64,000 nucleotides of DNA, taken from positions 62,001 to 126,000 of the forward strand of contig CAKSDZ010000004.1 of the NCBI GenBank assembly GCA_934446365.1, read 5' to 3'. The position numbers were made by a program, and so were the translations under genes. The notes beneath the pieces are model-generated. The model did no database searches. It saw only the letters and a program-made list of their open reading frames with translations, and had not been told where the DNA came from. Numbering within the stretch: position 1 is the stretch's first letter; each line of letters begins with the position of its first letter. Positions 36,361-45,401 of the stretch are shown piece by piece. Source of the stretch: an uncultured Eubacteriales bacterium (GTDB lineage: Bacteria; Bacillota; Clostridia; Oscillospirales; CAG-272).

Positions 36361-36448
36361 AAATAACACGGAAAACCGATATCAGGTGGAATAGGAAAGA
36401 GTTATGATTTTTCACCGTTCTGAAATCAGATTTTTCCGTGTTATTTTC
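36361..36448. repeat. 16-bp perfect inverted repeat with 56-base loop
   Basis: AAAATAACACGGAAAA (36361-36376) is repeated inverted at 36433-36448, directly after the stop of the lipoprotein gene at 36452. It may be a large-loop terminator for the minus strand or the trace of a small element. Confidence 0.6.
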
Positions 36449-36451
36449 ACG

Positions 36452-37603
36452 TCAGCTTTCTGCCATAGACGAGGATTCGATATAGCTGTGATATCCTTTC
36501 AGTTGTCCGGGTGTCGATCCGAATACGATATAGTCGATTTCTACGCTGTTTCCGGCTTTGATCAGGGCGCGGCTGTCAAGGCGATTGAAATATTCGGCGT
36601 ATACATCGTAGTCAGCTGCGGTTTCGCCTTCATCAAAGGCGTTGTTCAGATAAGCGTTCGCATAGGAGCAGGTGGCGCCGAGAAGATGAAATTTAAGTCC
36701 GGAAACTTTTGTATTTTGTTTCCATGTCCAGTTGTTCCCGGGGCTTTGTCCGGGCAGAAGAACGCCCTTACCGGACGCATAGGTTGCCGCATAACAGAGA
36801 TCATAAATATAGGTCTGATAGGTGTCTTTCTGCTTGCCGATTGACATGACCATAAACTGCGTGGAAGCATACGCCTGTGCGTTGTTGAATTGAACGGCGA
36901 TTTTGTCGTTTTCCGTCGGATTTAAAATCCGGATCTTCATATACTGATGATATCCGCGCCAAGCATCTTCTTGGCCGACGTTGTCAAAGGTGAAGGGAAG
37001 TCCCGCCCATGTTCCATAGCCTGAACGCAGTTCATCCTCAAAGTCATAGGAGATAAGATCGTCGAAGCTGATGGCGAAGTCATTCATGCTGCGGTAGCAC
37101 GTGTCGGTGCCTCTGAGGAAATATTGAGAGTCCGTGACGCCCGCGGTATCGCCGGCAGCCTTGAAGGTGCCGTCTTTTTTTGCTGTCAGCTTGAGGGAAT
37201 CCTCCGTAAATTCCACAGTGAGAAACTCATCGTTGTATGTCATGGCGCTAACGATATATTCGTGCGTTGTCATTTTTTGATCTTCTGCAATGGTTTTGGT
37301 TCCAAAGTCAAGTCTTGCAAAGAGGGGAAGTGTGGTCGCAAAAGAGCTGTCGCTCGGTGTTACCGGCTCCGCGCCGGTCGTTCCGTCCGGATTTTCGGTC
37401 ATGATATCCGAGGAAGAATCGTCAATTCCTGGGATGTCGTCGGATGAATCGATTGGCGATGTGTCGCTTGTATCCGGAATCTGCGGTGTTGTGCCGTTTT
37501 TGTCATCTGTTGTGCTTGTCGTTTCGGTTGTACCTCCGGTGCATCCGGTCAGCATGAAACAGAAAACAAGCAAACACAGCATAGTAATTAGTATTTTTTT
37601 CAT
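36452..37603 (-). CDS. Lipoprotein of unknown function (pair B, copy 1)
   Basis: 383 aa from ATG 37603. Lipobox FMLTGC, then ~75 residues of Thr/Asp/Ser/Pro linker, then a beta-rich domain starting LPLFARLDFGTKT. It shares long stretches with the next gene (DDLISYDFEDEL, YQYMKIRILNPT, VEIDYIVFGSTPGQL), so the two are paralogues. The shape suggests a jelly-roll or carbohydrate-binding-type domain on the cell surface. No catalytic motif recognised. Confidence 0.75.
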   Translation of the reverse strand: MKKILITMLCLLVFCFMLTGCTGGTTETTSTTDDKNGTTPQIPDTSDTSPIDSSDDIPGIDDSSSDIMTENPDGTTGAEPVTPSDSSFATTLPLFARLDFGTKTIAEDQKMTTHEYIVSAMTYNDEFLTVEFTEDSLKLTAKKDGTFKAAGDTAGVTDSQYFLRGTDTCYRSMNDFAISFDDLISYDFEDELRSGYGTWAGLPFTFDNVGQEDAWRGYHQYMKIRILNPTENDKIAVQFNNAQAYASTQFMVMSIGKQKDTYQTYIYDLCYAATYASGKGVLLPGQSPGNNWTWKQNTKVSGLKFHLLGATCSYANAYLNNAFDEGETAADYDVYAEYFNRLDSRALIKAGNSVEIDYIVFGSTPGQLKGYHSYIESSSMAES

Positions 37604-37827
37604 GTTATTGTTCCGTTCTGCCGCCATTACGGCCTTTTATATTGAAGCAAAGCTTAAATCTTCGAGAAGAATGACGCTTTGTCTTTTGGAATTTTCCTTG
37701 TCCGAAAGTACATTTTGATATCTTTTCGGAGCCGCAGAAAATAAGGCATTTCTTGCTTTGCCGTAATCTAAGTTTTTGCAGTTGTGCTTTTCGTTATGCG
37801 CCGGTGCGTTTTGTAAATGTTTGCAAA

Positions 37828-37858
37828 AAAAGAGTGCTTCGATAAGAAGCACTCTTTT
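37828..37858 (-). terminator. Terminator of lipoprotein pair B copy 2
   Basis: Thirteen-bp arms AAAAGAGTGCTTC and GAAGCACTCTTTT around GATAA. Confidence 0.9.
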
Positions 37859-37874
37859 GAATCCGTTTTTTAAA

Positions 37875-38993
37875 TTAGTTTGCTGCGTTGGAAGAATCCT
37901 CGAGGTAGCTGGTGTAGCCTGCGAGCTGATCGATCGAAGCGCCAAAGAGAACATAGTCGACCTCAACCTTGTTGCCTTCTTTGATGTTAGAACGGCTGTC
38001 GCACGCGCTTGCATTGTTGCCGCTGTAAGCACCGAGGAAACTGAATCTCAAAGCGGAAAGCTTATCGCTCGTTGTCCAGATCAGGTTGTTGCCGGGAACG
38101 CCGCCGGCGTTTTTCACTTCATTGACGAAGTCGATATAAGTCTTAGCACCGCCGGTTTTCGCAGAAGCGAGACCGTTCAGGAACATGATGTCATACGTAT
38201 AGGATTTCCACTCGGTGGTAGGCGTGGTCGTCAGGTTTGCACTGGTGGTTGTAGGAGCGCCGCCCTGCAGATACATGTTGGAGCAGACCATCGTGCTTGC
38301 ATAACCGTCGGCCGTGCGGTGCCATCTGAAGCTGATCATGTTGTTGGTGGTGTTGTTCAGAATACGAACTTTCATATACTGATAACGACCCTGCCAGCTC
38401 TTTCCGACATTAGCGGTGCTGAAAGGATACTGCACCCAAGAACCCCAACCGTGTTTCAGCTCTTCGTCAAAATCATAAGTGATGATATCATCGAAGCAAA
38501 GCTCGAAAGACGATCCGTCCATACCGCTGGTATAGCTCTTTGTCGCGTAAATAACAATGGTGTCTTCCGTGTATTCGATAGCGATGCAGTCGGCGTTGTA
38601 TGTAAGAGCGCCTGTCAGATATTCGTGAGAGGTTTTGCTTTCTGCCTCAGCCTTGGTCTTGGTACCGAAATCAAAACGAGCAAAGATGGGAAGCGTGGTT
38701 CCTTCTGTCGACTCGGAAGGTACGGTGACCGGAGGCTCGATTTCTTTCGAGGTGTCAGGAGTCGTTTGCGGAGGTTCGGCTTCTTTCGAGGTGTCAGGAG
38801 TCGTTTGCGGGGGCTCAGTCTCCGTGGTTTCCGGAGGCTCGGGCTCTGTTGTTTCTTCCGGAGTCGAGGCTGTTGTGTCCGAAGGCTTCGGAGCTGCGGT
38901 AGTGTCATCTGGCTTATCCTTCTCACAGCCGACCATAGCAAGTACAGCGAAGAGCATAACGACTACCAACAAGAGTGATAAAAGTCTCTTCAT
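37875..38993 (-). CDS. Lipoprotein of unknown function (pair B, copy 2)
   Basis: 372 aa, ATG 38993 after AAAAAAGGAGAA. Lipobox AVLAMVGC, then a Pro/Glu/Thr/Ser linker that contains a 13-residue tandem repeat (PPQTTPDTSKE units), then the same domain as the neighbour (LPIFARFDFGTKT, DDIITYDFDEEL, YQYMKVRILNNT, VEVDYVLFGASIDQL). Probably a surface-exposed binding protein. Own promoter at 39081-39109 and own terminator. Confidence 0.78.
   Translation of the reverse strand: MKRLLSLLLVVVMLFAVLAMVGCEKDKPDDTTAAPKPSDTTASTPEETTEPEPPETTETEPPQTTPDTSKEAEPPQTTPDTSKEIEPPVTVPSESTEGTTLPIFARFDFGTKTKAEAESKTSHEYLTGALTYNADCIAIEYTEDTIVIYATKSYTSGMDGSSFELCFDDIITYDFDEELKHGWGSWVQYPFSTANVGKSWQGRYQYMKVRILNNTTNNMISFRWHRTADGYASTMVCSNMYLQGGAPTTTSANLTTTPTTEWKSYTYDIMFLNGLASAKTGGAKTYIDFVNEVKNAGGVPGNNLIWTTSDKLSALRFSFLGAYSGNNASACDSRSNIKEGNKVEVDYVLFGASIDQLAGYTSYLEDSSNAAN
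38742..38819. repeat. 39-bp tandem repeat in lipoprotein linker
   Basis: Two near-identical 39-bp units begin at 38742 and 38781 inside the linker of the lipoprotein gene, giving two 13-residue repeats. This kind of repeat can vary in copy number. Confidence 0.8.
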
Positions 38994-39080
38994 AAAATAG
39001 ATTCTCCTTTTTTTAATTTAGAAAATTTTCTTACCGTACAAGATATCGTCTGAAAAATACCTCGCACCGTGATTACTGTT

Positions 39081-39109
39081 ATTTTATCACCAAACTTGAA
39101 ATTTGTCAA
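39081..39109 (-). promoter_or_regulatory. Promoter of lipoprotein pair B copy 2
   Basis: On the minus strand TTGACA (39109-39104) and TAAAAT (39086-39081), 17-bp spacer. Confidence 0.75.
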
Positions 39110-39379
39110 TACCTATAAAAAAATAGTGCTCAAAAAAGCGCTTGAATTTCAAAAAAATTATCCCTTCTTATGCTTTTTTTGTTAAGAATGTGTGATTTTT
39201 CATAAATATATGGAGGGAAAATGGTCGAACTATATGCTTTTTGGGAATCGAAAGCTTTTTTGAATTTCTTTTTGCCGTATCGTATGGATTTACTTTATTT
39301 TATGCGCAAAGCGATGGAAAAATAACTCCGGTGTCCGCGGGACAGAGAATTTTTGCCGGTTTCTTTTTCAGACCGCAGC
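39110..39379. other. AT-rich gap without a recognised gene
   Basis: Upstream of the lipoprotein promoter to the next terminator. AT-rich with no supported reading frame or clear RNA structure. Confidence 0.5.
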
Positions 39380-39412
39380 AAAAGCCTCCTGTCATATGAC
39401 AGGAGGCTTTTT
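39380..39412 (-). terminator. Terminator of the SpoIIQ-like gene
   Basis: AAAGCCTCCTGTCAT and ATGACAGGAGGCTTT form one continuous 30-bp palindrome with A/T flanks, 7 bp after the gene's stop. Confidence 0.88.
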
Positions 39413-39418
39413 GCTTTA

Positions 39419-40102
39419 TCAGTCTTCGTAATAGGTTTCGTCGTCGATCGGCGTTACCGTGATGTGGGTAAGCGGATTTTCGCAGCTGTCGTCCTTGTAG
39501 ATTTCAAAATGGAGATGCGGAGCCTGGGAAATTTCCACAAGCGCGGTATCTCCCACGGCGCCGATTTCATCGCCCGCCTTGACAACGGTGCCCGCGGCAA
39601 TGCCGTCGGCTATTTTGGTCTGCAAATTCCGATAAACGGATTTATAGCCGTTCGCATGGGAGATGACGATGGTTTGTCCCATCATGGGATCGAATTCCAC
39701 CGATTCGACCGTGCCGTCCGCCGCCGCATAGACGGGCGTTCCGGCATCCGCTTCGAGGTCGACGCCGAGATGGACGCGGTAATCCTCCATCGTATCCGAG
39801 AATACCGGAATATCGGCAGACCATTCCTTTGATATGTTGCCGTTTGTCAGAGGAGAGATGAACGATACCTTGTCGGCAACGATGGGCTTATCGTCGTCCG
39901 GATTTTTTGTCGTTTCCTCGGGCTGTGAGCCGTTTGTGGTCTGTTCCGGCTTGCCGGAACCGGTTGTGTCCGACGGACCGGGCTTTGCGCGTCTGCTGGA
40001 AACCACGGCGATGATGGTGACGCAGATGGCTGCAACGACAAGCAGCGCCAATGCGATGGATAAGCCGCGGTTCAGCCGCATTTTCTTTTGATTCTGATTC
40101 AT
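39419..40102 (-). CDS. M23/LytM peptidase domain protein, SpoIIQ-like
   Basis: 227 aa from ATG 40102 (AAAGGAATT). One N-terminal membrane helix (ALALLVVAAICVTIIAVV), a Pro/Thr/Gly linker, then a LytM domain with HLGVDLEA (first His and Asp) and HLHFEI (HxH), so all zinc ligands look present. Size and layout fit SpoIIQ, the forespore protein that joins SpoIIIAH across the two spore membranes. Clostridial versions, unlike that of B. subtilis, usually keep the zinc site. Other cell-wall endopeptidases remain possible because spoIID, its usual neighbour, is not seen. Confidence 0.75.
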   Translation of the reverse strand: MNQNQKKMRLNRGLSIALALLVVAAICVTIIAVVSSRRAKPGPSDTTGSGKPEQTTNGSQPEETTKNPDDDKPIVADKVSFISPLTNGNISKEWSADIPVFSDTMEDYRVHLGVDLEADAGTPVYAAADGTVESVEFDPMMGQTIVISHANGYKSVYRNLQTKIADGIAAGTVVKAGDEIGAVGDTALVEISQAPHLHFEIYKDDSCENPLTHITVTPIDDETYYED

Positions 40103-40230
40103 AAAAACAATTCCTTTCCGCCTTTCGGCTTTGTGAACTGTTTCTATTGTCGCCAAAATTTTTCAGCTTATACACAAATATGGAAAAAATGCGGATTTTT
40201 CATTGGATTTCAAAGGAATTTGGGCATTTT

Positions 40231-40875
40231 TCAGTCGGAAATCATATATCCGCAGCCTCGCACGGTGGAGATGAGCCGGATCCGGAAGCGGTTGTCGATT
40301 TTGGAACGCAGATAATTGATATAGACGTCCACGACATTGGTATCCTCGCCGGCTTCGCCGAAGACACGGGAGAGCGCGTCTTTTCTGGATACGGGTTTCC
40401 CGCGGTTGTCGAGCAGAAGGCGAAGCAGCTCGAACTCCCGCCCTGTCAGCTCGATTTTTTCTCCTTTATAATATGCGGCGCGCTGTGTTTCGTCGAGCGC
40501 AATATATTGTGCGGGATTTTTTCGCTTCTGTGCCCGCAGCTCATGATGCGGAGCATCGCCGGCGGGGACGAGCAGGGAGCCGAAGAAGTCTTCGACGGAG
40601 AACGGCCTCACGACCGCGTAATACCGGGTCAGCTCCTGCGTCGAAAGCTGCCCCAGCTCCTCGGGATATCCGCAGACGACAAGCTCGCACTGAGACGGCG
40701 GCCGGAATGCTCCGGATAAAAGCAGCTTTGCATCGATAACGGCGAGCTTCGCGGCCGGAACGGCGTCCGCCTCGTCCTGCGTTCCGGCCGTGACGCAGGA
40801 GATGCCGCGTTCGAGAAATTCAAGCTCGAGCATCCGGGCAAAAACAGCGTCCGACGACGCGATAAGAACGTTCAT
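40231..40875 (-). CDS. OmpR-type response regulator with degenerate receiver
   Basis: 214 aa; ATG 40875 after CCGGAGGTAAT. The C-terminal ~95 residues are a winged-helix DNA-binding domain (LTGREFELLRLLLDNRGKPVS, VYINYLRSKI, STVRGCGYMI). The N-terminal receiver keeps a possible phospho-acceptor D48 and one acidic residue D9, but the conserved Thr/Ser is not evident and the usual Lys in KPF is R90 (RPF). No histidine kinase lies nearby. It may act without phosphorylation. It lies 21 bp downstream of the topoisomerase subunit A gene on the same strand. Confidence 0.8.
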   Translation of the reverse strand: MNVLIASSDAVFARMLELEFLERGISCVTAGTQDEADAVPAAKLAVIDAKLLLSGAFRPPSQCELVVCGYPEELGQLSTQELTRYYAVVRPFSVEDFFGSLLVPAGDAPHHELRAQKRKNPAQYIALDETQRAAYYKGEKIELTGREFELLRLLLDNRGKPVSRKDALSRVFGEAGEDTNVVDVYINYLRSKIDNRFRIRLISTVRGCGYMISD

Positions 40876-40896
40876 GACGATTACCTCCGGACGGTG

Positions 40897-43098
40897 TTAT
40901 TTCGCTTCAATCGAGGAGCCGGCTGCGGGAATCTTGATTTTTTTGCATTTCTCGTAGTTTTTGTATTTTGTCTCGGGCGTTCTTGTGGCGTCTATGATTT
41001 TCTGCCCCTTTTTCAGAGAAAACAGCGTGACGCCCGATGCCGTGCGCGTCGCTTTTTCCGGAATCAGCTTCGTACTGATATAGATGGCCTTGCCCGCATC
41101 GCTTACAAGCAGCAGCTCGAACGGCGCATCCTCATAAAAGGCGCCGACGAGCGGGGAAGCATCGGAATAGGCGTTGATCAGCTTTTTCCGCGCGGCCTTT
41201 GTCTCATAGGAGGAAACGGGAACGCGCACGCCCTTTCCGTTTTCAAATATATAGACGAAATGGTGCTCTTTTTCATAAGCGGTGAGCGCCCTCATCGCCA
41301 CGACGCGCTCGCCCTCGTCGAAGCCGAGCTTGACGGGGACATAGTCGCCGAGCTGCGACGCTTTTTTTGTCTCAAATTCGCTGACCTTGGATTTGTAGAT
41401 TTTTTGCCGGTCGCTGATAAAGAGAAGCTCTGATATGTTGTCGGAATCCTCCGTCTGAATGACCTCGTCTCCGGGCTTTAAGGCCTGCTCGTCGCTGCCC
41501 CTCAGGGATTGAAGCGTGATTTTTTTGAAGTAGCCCTCTTTTGTCAGAACCAGCTTGACGTTATAATTTTCCACGAAGTCTTTTTCGTCGTATTCCTCGA
41601 CGGCGTCCTCGAAGATGAGCTTGGTTTTGCGCGGGATCGCATATTTTTCCTTGATTTCTTCGAGCTGCTTTATGATGCGGTTTTTGAGCTTGCGTTCGGA
41701 TTCGATGATGCTTTTAAGCTCCGCGATGTCCTTTTGCAGCTGCTCGATTTCCTTGATGCGCTCGAGAATGTATTCGCGGTTGAGATGCCGCAGCTTGATT
41801 TCCGCGATGTATTCCGCCTGAATCTCGTCAAGACCGAAGCCCTCCATCAGGTTCGGGACGACCATCTCGTCCTTTTCCGTTTCGCGGACGATTTTGATCG
41901 CTTTGTCGAGGTCGAGCAGGATCTCCCCGAGACCGAGCAGCAGATGGAGCTTGTCGCACTTCTTGGCAAGGTCGAAGGAAAGCTCGCGCTTCACGCAGCC
42001 CATGCGGAACCGGATCCATTCGTCGAGAATGCCGCGCAGGCCGAGCTGCCGCGGCTCTCCGTCGATGAGCACATTGAAGTTGCAGGCGAACGAATCCTGC
42101 AATGGCGTCTTTTTGTAAAGCTTCATCATGAGCTTGTCGGGGTCGACGCCGCGGCGCAGGTCGAGCGTCAGCTTGAAGCCGTGCAGGTCGATTTCGTCAC
42201 GCACGTCCGTGACTTCTTTGAGCGAGCCGGCTTTGATCATATCGGTGAGCTTTTTGATGATGACCTCGATGGAGGTGGAGTAGGGAATCTCCACGATATC
42301 GATGCAGCCCGCGTCCTTGTCATAGACGTAGCGGGCGCGAAGCGGCACGTTGCCCCGTCCCGTTTCGTAGATTTCCCGCATCCGGTCGCGGTTATAGAGC
42401 AGGAGCGCGCCGCCCGAAAAATCGGGCGCCTTGACAATGTCGAGCAGCTCCTCCGTCGTCGTGTCGGGATTTTTGAGAATGGCGATGGTGCCGTCGCAGA
42501 TCTCCCCGAGATTGAAGGAGCAGATTTGGCTTGCCATGCCGACGGCGATGCCCATGTTCGGCGAAACAAGAATATTCGGGAACGCCGTGGGAAGTAAGAC
42601 CGGTTCCTTCATCGTGTTGTCGTAGTTGTCGACGAAATCGACGGCATCCTTATCGATGCCGCGGAAGATCTCGTTGCAGATGGTGTCGAGCTTGACCTCG
42701 GTATAACGCGATGCGGCAAACGCCATGTCGCGGCTGTATACCTTTCCGAAGCTTCCCTTGGAATCGACGAGCGGGTGAAGCAGCGCTTCGTTGCCGCGCG
42801 TGAGCCTTACCATCGTCTCGTAGATTGCCATGTCGCCGTGCGGATTCAGTCGCATCGTCTGTCCGACGACGTTCGCGCTTTTGGTGCGATGGCCGGTAAG
42901 CAGTCCCATTTTATACATGGTGTAGAGCAGCTTGCGGTGGGACGGCTTGAAGCCGTCGATTTCCGGAATCGCGCGGGAGACGATGACGCTCATAACGTAC
43001 GGCATGTAGTTTTTTTCGATCGTATCGGTGATCGGCTGGAGCGTGACCTCGGCGGGGACGATCTCTTTTTTCTCTATTTTCTTTTTGGATTTTGCCAT
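40897..43098 (-). CDS. Type IIA topoisomerase subunit A (ParC-like)
   Basis: 733 aa. Residues ~20-460 form the breakage-reunion domain with catalytic Tyr in AASRYTEV (Y132) and the PHGDMAIYETMVRL stretch. A coiled-coil follows (~400-480), then a shortened C-terminal beta-pinwheel region (about 490-710). The GyrA-box is not evident, so it fits topoisomerase IV (decatenation) or the divergent second topoisomerase of Clostridia. The subunit B gene lies 21 bp upstream in the same operon. Confidence 0.88.
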   Translation of the reverse strand: MAKSKKKIEKKEIVPAEVTLQPITDTIEKNYMPYVMSVIVSRAIPEIDGFKPSHRKLLYTMYKMGLLTGHRTKSANVVGQTMRLNPHGDMAIYETMVRLTRGNEALLHPLVDSKGSFGKVYSRDMAFAASRYTEVKLDTICNEIFRGIDKDAVDFVDNYDNTMKEPVLLPTAFPNILVSPNMGIAVGMASQICSFNLGEICDGTIAILKNPDTTTEELLDIVKAPDFSGGALLLYNRDRMREIYETGRGNVPLRARYVYDKDAGCIDIVEIPYSTSIEVIIKKLTDMIKAGSLKEVTDVRDEIDLHGFKLTLDLRRGVDPDKLMMKLYKKTPLQDSFACNFNVLIDGEPRQLGLRGILDEWIRFRMGCVKRELSFDLAKKCDKLHLLLGLGEILLDLDKAIKIVRETEKDEMVVPNLMEGFGLDEIQAEYIAEIKLRHLNREYILERIKEIEQLQKDIAELKSIIESERKLKNRIIKQLEEIKEKYAIPRKTKLIFEDAVEEYDEKDFVENYNVKLVLTKEGYFKKITLQSLRGSDEQALKPGDEVIQTEDSDNISELLFISDRQKIYKSKVSEFETKKASQLGDYVPVKLGFDEGERVVAMRALTAYEKEHHFVYIFENGKGVRVPVSSYETKAARKKLINAYSDASPLVGAFYEDAPFELLLVSDAGKAIYISTKLIPEKATRTASGVTLFSLKKGQKIIDATRTPETKYKNYEKCKKIKIPAAGSSIEAK

Positions 43099-43119
43099 GC
43101 TGACCGTTCCTTCCTTTCG

Positions 43120-45111
43120 TTAAATGTCCGCTTCGGCGATGTATTCCTTGCCGTAAGCCGCGATAAAGCGCTTGCGCTCGTCGAGGTCGTCGCCGAGCAG
43201 GGTTTCAAAAATGTATTCGGTCTTTTCGCGGTCGGCCTCCATGACCTTGATGAGCCGTCTCGTTTCCGGATTCATCGTCGTCTGCCACATCATGTCCGGC
43301 TCGTTTTCACCGAGACCCTTGGAGCGCTGCAAGGTATATTTGGCGTTCCCGAGCCTCGATACGATCTGTGCTTTCTCGTTCTCGTCGTAAGCGAAATAAA
43401 TGTTATCCTTGCAGGTGATTTCGTAAAGCGGAGACTCCGCGATGAACACCTTGCCTTCCTTGATGAGCGTGGGCAGGAGCCGGTAAAACAGCGTGAGCAG
43501 CAGCGTGCGGATCTGGAAGCCGTCCTCGTCGGCATCGGTGCAGATGATGATTTTGCTCCATTTCAGCTGGGAAAGGTCAAAGGCGCCCTGCGTATTGCCC
43601 TTGGCTTTGACCTCGACGCCGCAGCCGATGACCTTTAAAAGGTCGACGATGATATCGCTTTTGAAGATGCGGTCGTAGCCCGCTTTCAGGCAGTTGAGCG
43701 TTTTGCCGCGCACCGGAATAATCGCCTGAAACTCGGCGTCCCGTCCGAGCTTGCAGGAGGTCATCGCGGAGTCGCCCTCCACGATATAGACCTCGCGGCG
43801 CTCCGGGTCCTTCGAGCGGCAGGCGACGAATTTCTCCACGCGGTTGGCAAGATCGTTCTGCGAGGCGAGCTTCTTTTTCAGATTCAGGCGCGTGCTTTCC
43901 GCATTCTCGCGGCTTCGCTTGTTGACAAGCACCTGAGAGGCGATTTTTTCCGCGTCGGCGGGATTTTCGATAAAATAGAATTCGAGCTGCTTTTTGAGAA
44001 AATCCGTCAGCGCCTCCGCGATAAACTCGTTGGAGATCGCCTTTTTGGTCTGATTTTCATACGAGGTCTGCGTCGAGAAGCTGTTGATGATGAGGACAAG
44101 GCAGTCCTCAACGTCTCCGAACGTGATTTTGCTTTCGTTTTTATTGTATTTGCCGCCCGCTTTCAGATACTTATCGATGGCGTAGACGAACGCCGTGCGC
44201 GTCGCCTTGTCCGGCGAGCCGCCGTGCTCGAGAAAGCTGGAATTGTGATAATATTCAATGAGATTTACCGTGTTGGAAAAGCAGAATGCGATTTCCGCCT
44301 TGAAGCTGTATTCGGGCTTGTCCGCGCGGTCGCGTCCCTTGGCTTCCATTTTCCACAGCACGGGAGGCGTCAGCGCGGTGTCCCCGACCGTGCGGCTGAT
44401 TTGGTCCTCGATGCCGTGCTCGTAGCAGAATTCCCTTTCGTCGAAGGTGCCGTCCTCGTTCTGCCAGCGGAAGTGGAAGCAAAGTCCCGCGTTGACGACC
44501 GCCTGACGGTCGAGCATGCTTTCATAATAGTCGCGCGGAACGGCGGTGGAGGTGAATACCTCGAGGTCGGGCTTCCATGTGACGACCGTTCCCGTGCGCT
44601 GTTCTTTTTTGGAAACGAGCGGCGCGCGGATAAGCTCTCCGTCCGGCTCGCCCTTTTTGAAATTCATTTCGAGCATTTCCGTGCCGCGGTACGACTGCAC
44701 CTTCATATATTCGGAGCTGTACTGCGTGGCGGCGGCGCCGAGTCCGTTGAGCCCCAGCGAATACTGATAGTGCGCCTCATCTCCGTTGTTGTTGTATTTG
44801 CTGCCGGCGTAAAGCTCACAGTAGACCAGCTCCCAGTTGTATTTGCCCTCGTTCTCGTTGTAATCGAGCGGGACGCCGCGCCCGAAATCCTCGATGCGGA
44901 TGGAGCCGTCATGATAGGCGGTGATATTGATTTGTTTGCCATATCCCTCGCGCGCTTCGTCCACGGCATTGGAAAGAATCTCAAATACCGAATGCTCGCA
45001 GCCCTCCAGCCCGTCGGAACCGAAGATGACCGCGGGACGGCTGCGGACTCTCGCGGCGCCTTTGAGCATCGTGATACTTTTGTCGTCGTATACGTTTGTT
45101 TTTTTCGTCAT
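43120..45111 (-). CDS. Type IIA topoisomerase subunit B (ParE-like)
   Basis: 663 aa; start after CAGAGGAGACTT. GHKL ATPase domain with EILSNAVDEAREG (Asn and acidic residues for Mg-ATP) and GLNGLGAAA, transducer domain, and TOPRIM domain with EGDSAMTS and TDADEDGFQIRTLL (DxD). Sequence diverges from standard GyrB (for example EDFGRGVPLDYNENEGKY). With the following subunit A it makes one enzyme that relaxes or decatenates DNA using ATP. Confidence 0.9.
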   Translation of the reverse strand: MTKKTNVYDDKSITMLKGAARVRSRPAVIFGSDGLEGCEHSVFEILSNAVDEAREGYGKQINITAYHDGSIRIEDFGRGVPLDYNENEGKYNWELVYCELYAGSKYNNNGDEAHYQYSLGLNGLGAAATQYSSEYMKVQSYRGTEMLEMNFKKGEPDGELIRAPLVSKKEQRTGTVVTWKPDLEVFTSTAVPRDYYESMLDRQAVVNAGLCFHFRWQNEDGTFDEREFCYEHGIEDQISRTVGDTALTPPVLWKMEAKGRDRADKPEYSFKAEIAFCFSNTVNLIEYYHNSSFLEHGGSPDKATRTAFVYAIDKYLKAGGKYNKNESKITFGDVEDCLVLIINSFSTQTSYENQTKKAISNEFIAEALTDFLKKQLEFYFIENPADAEKIASQVLVNKRSRENAESTRLNLKKKLASQNDLANRVEKFVACRSKDPERREVYIVEGDSAMTSCKLGRDAEFQAIIPVRGKTLNCLKAGYDRIFKSDIIVDLLKVIGCGVEVKAKGNTQGAFDLSQLKWSKIIICTDADEDGFQIRTLLLTLFYRLLPTLIKEGKVFIAESPLYEITCKDNIYFAYDENEKAQIVSRLGNAKYTLQRSKGLGENEPDMMWQTTMNPETRRLIKVMEADREKTEYIFETLLGDDLDERKRFIAAYGKEYIAEADI

Positions 45112-45230
45112 TTAAGTCTCCTCTGTGCCGCTTGTACGGCGTTGAAATTGGGTATTGAAAGGAAAAGAGCCTGTAATCGCTCGGATCATAGGCATTCTGT
45201 AAAAAAATCCGCATAAGTTTTTTTGTACGG

Positions 45231-45258
45231 TTGATTTATCGGAATTTTCTGATATAAT
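45231..45258 (+). promoter_or_regulatory. Sigma-A promoter of acetyltransferase gene
   Basis: TTGATT (45231-45236) and TATAAT (45253-45258), 16-bp spacer, about 140 bp upstream of the start at 45402. Confidence 0.6.
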
Positions 45259-45401
45259 TTATATGCGGCCTTTTGAGCCGTGTTTATGCGGATAACCCGC
45301 AGATTTCTCTAATTAATATGATTATAACACAACTATTTTTTGGAATCAAGGGGAATTTTTCGGCTCTTTTAGAGGGAAATAGACAGAAGGAGCGGCGATA
45401 T

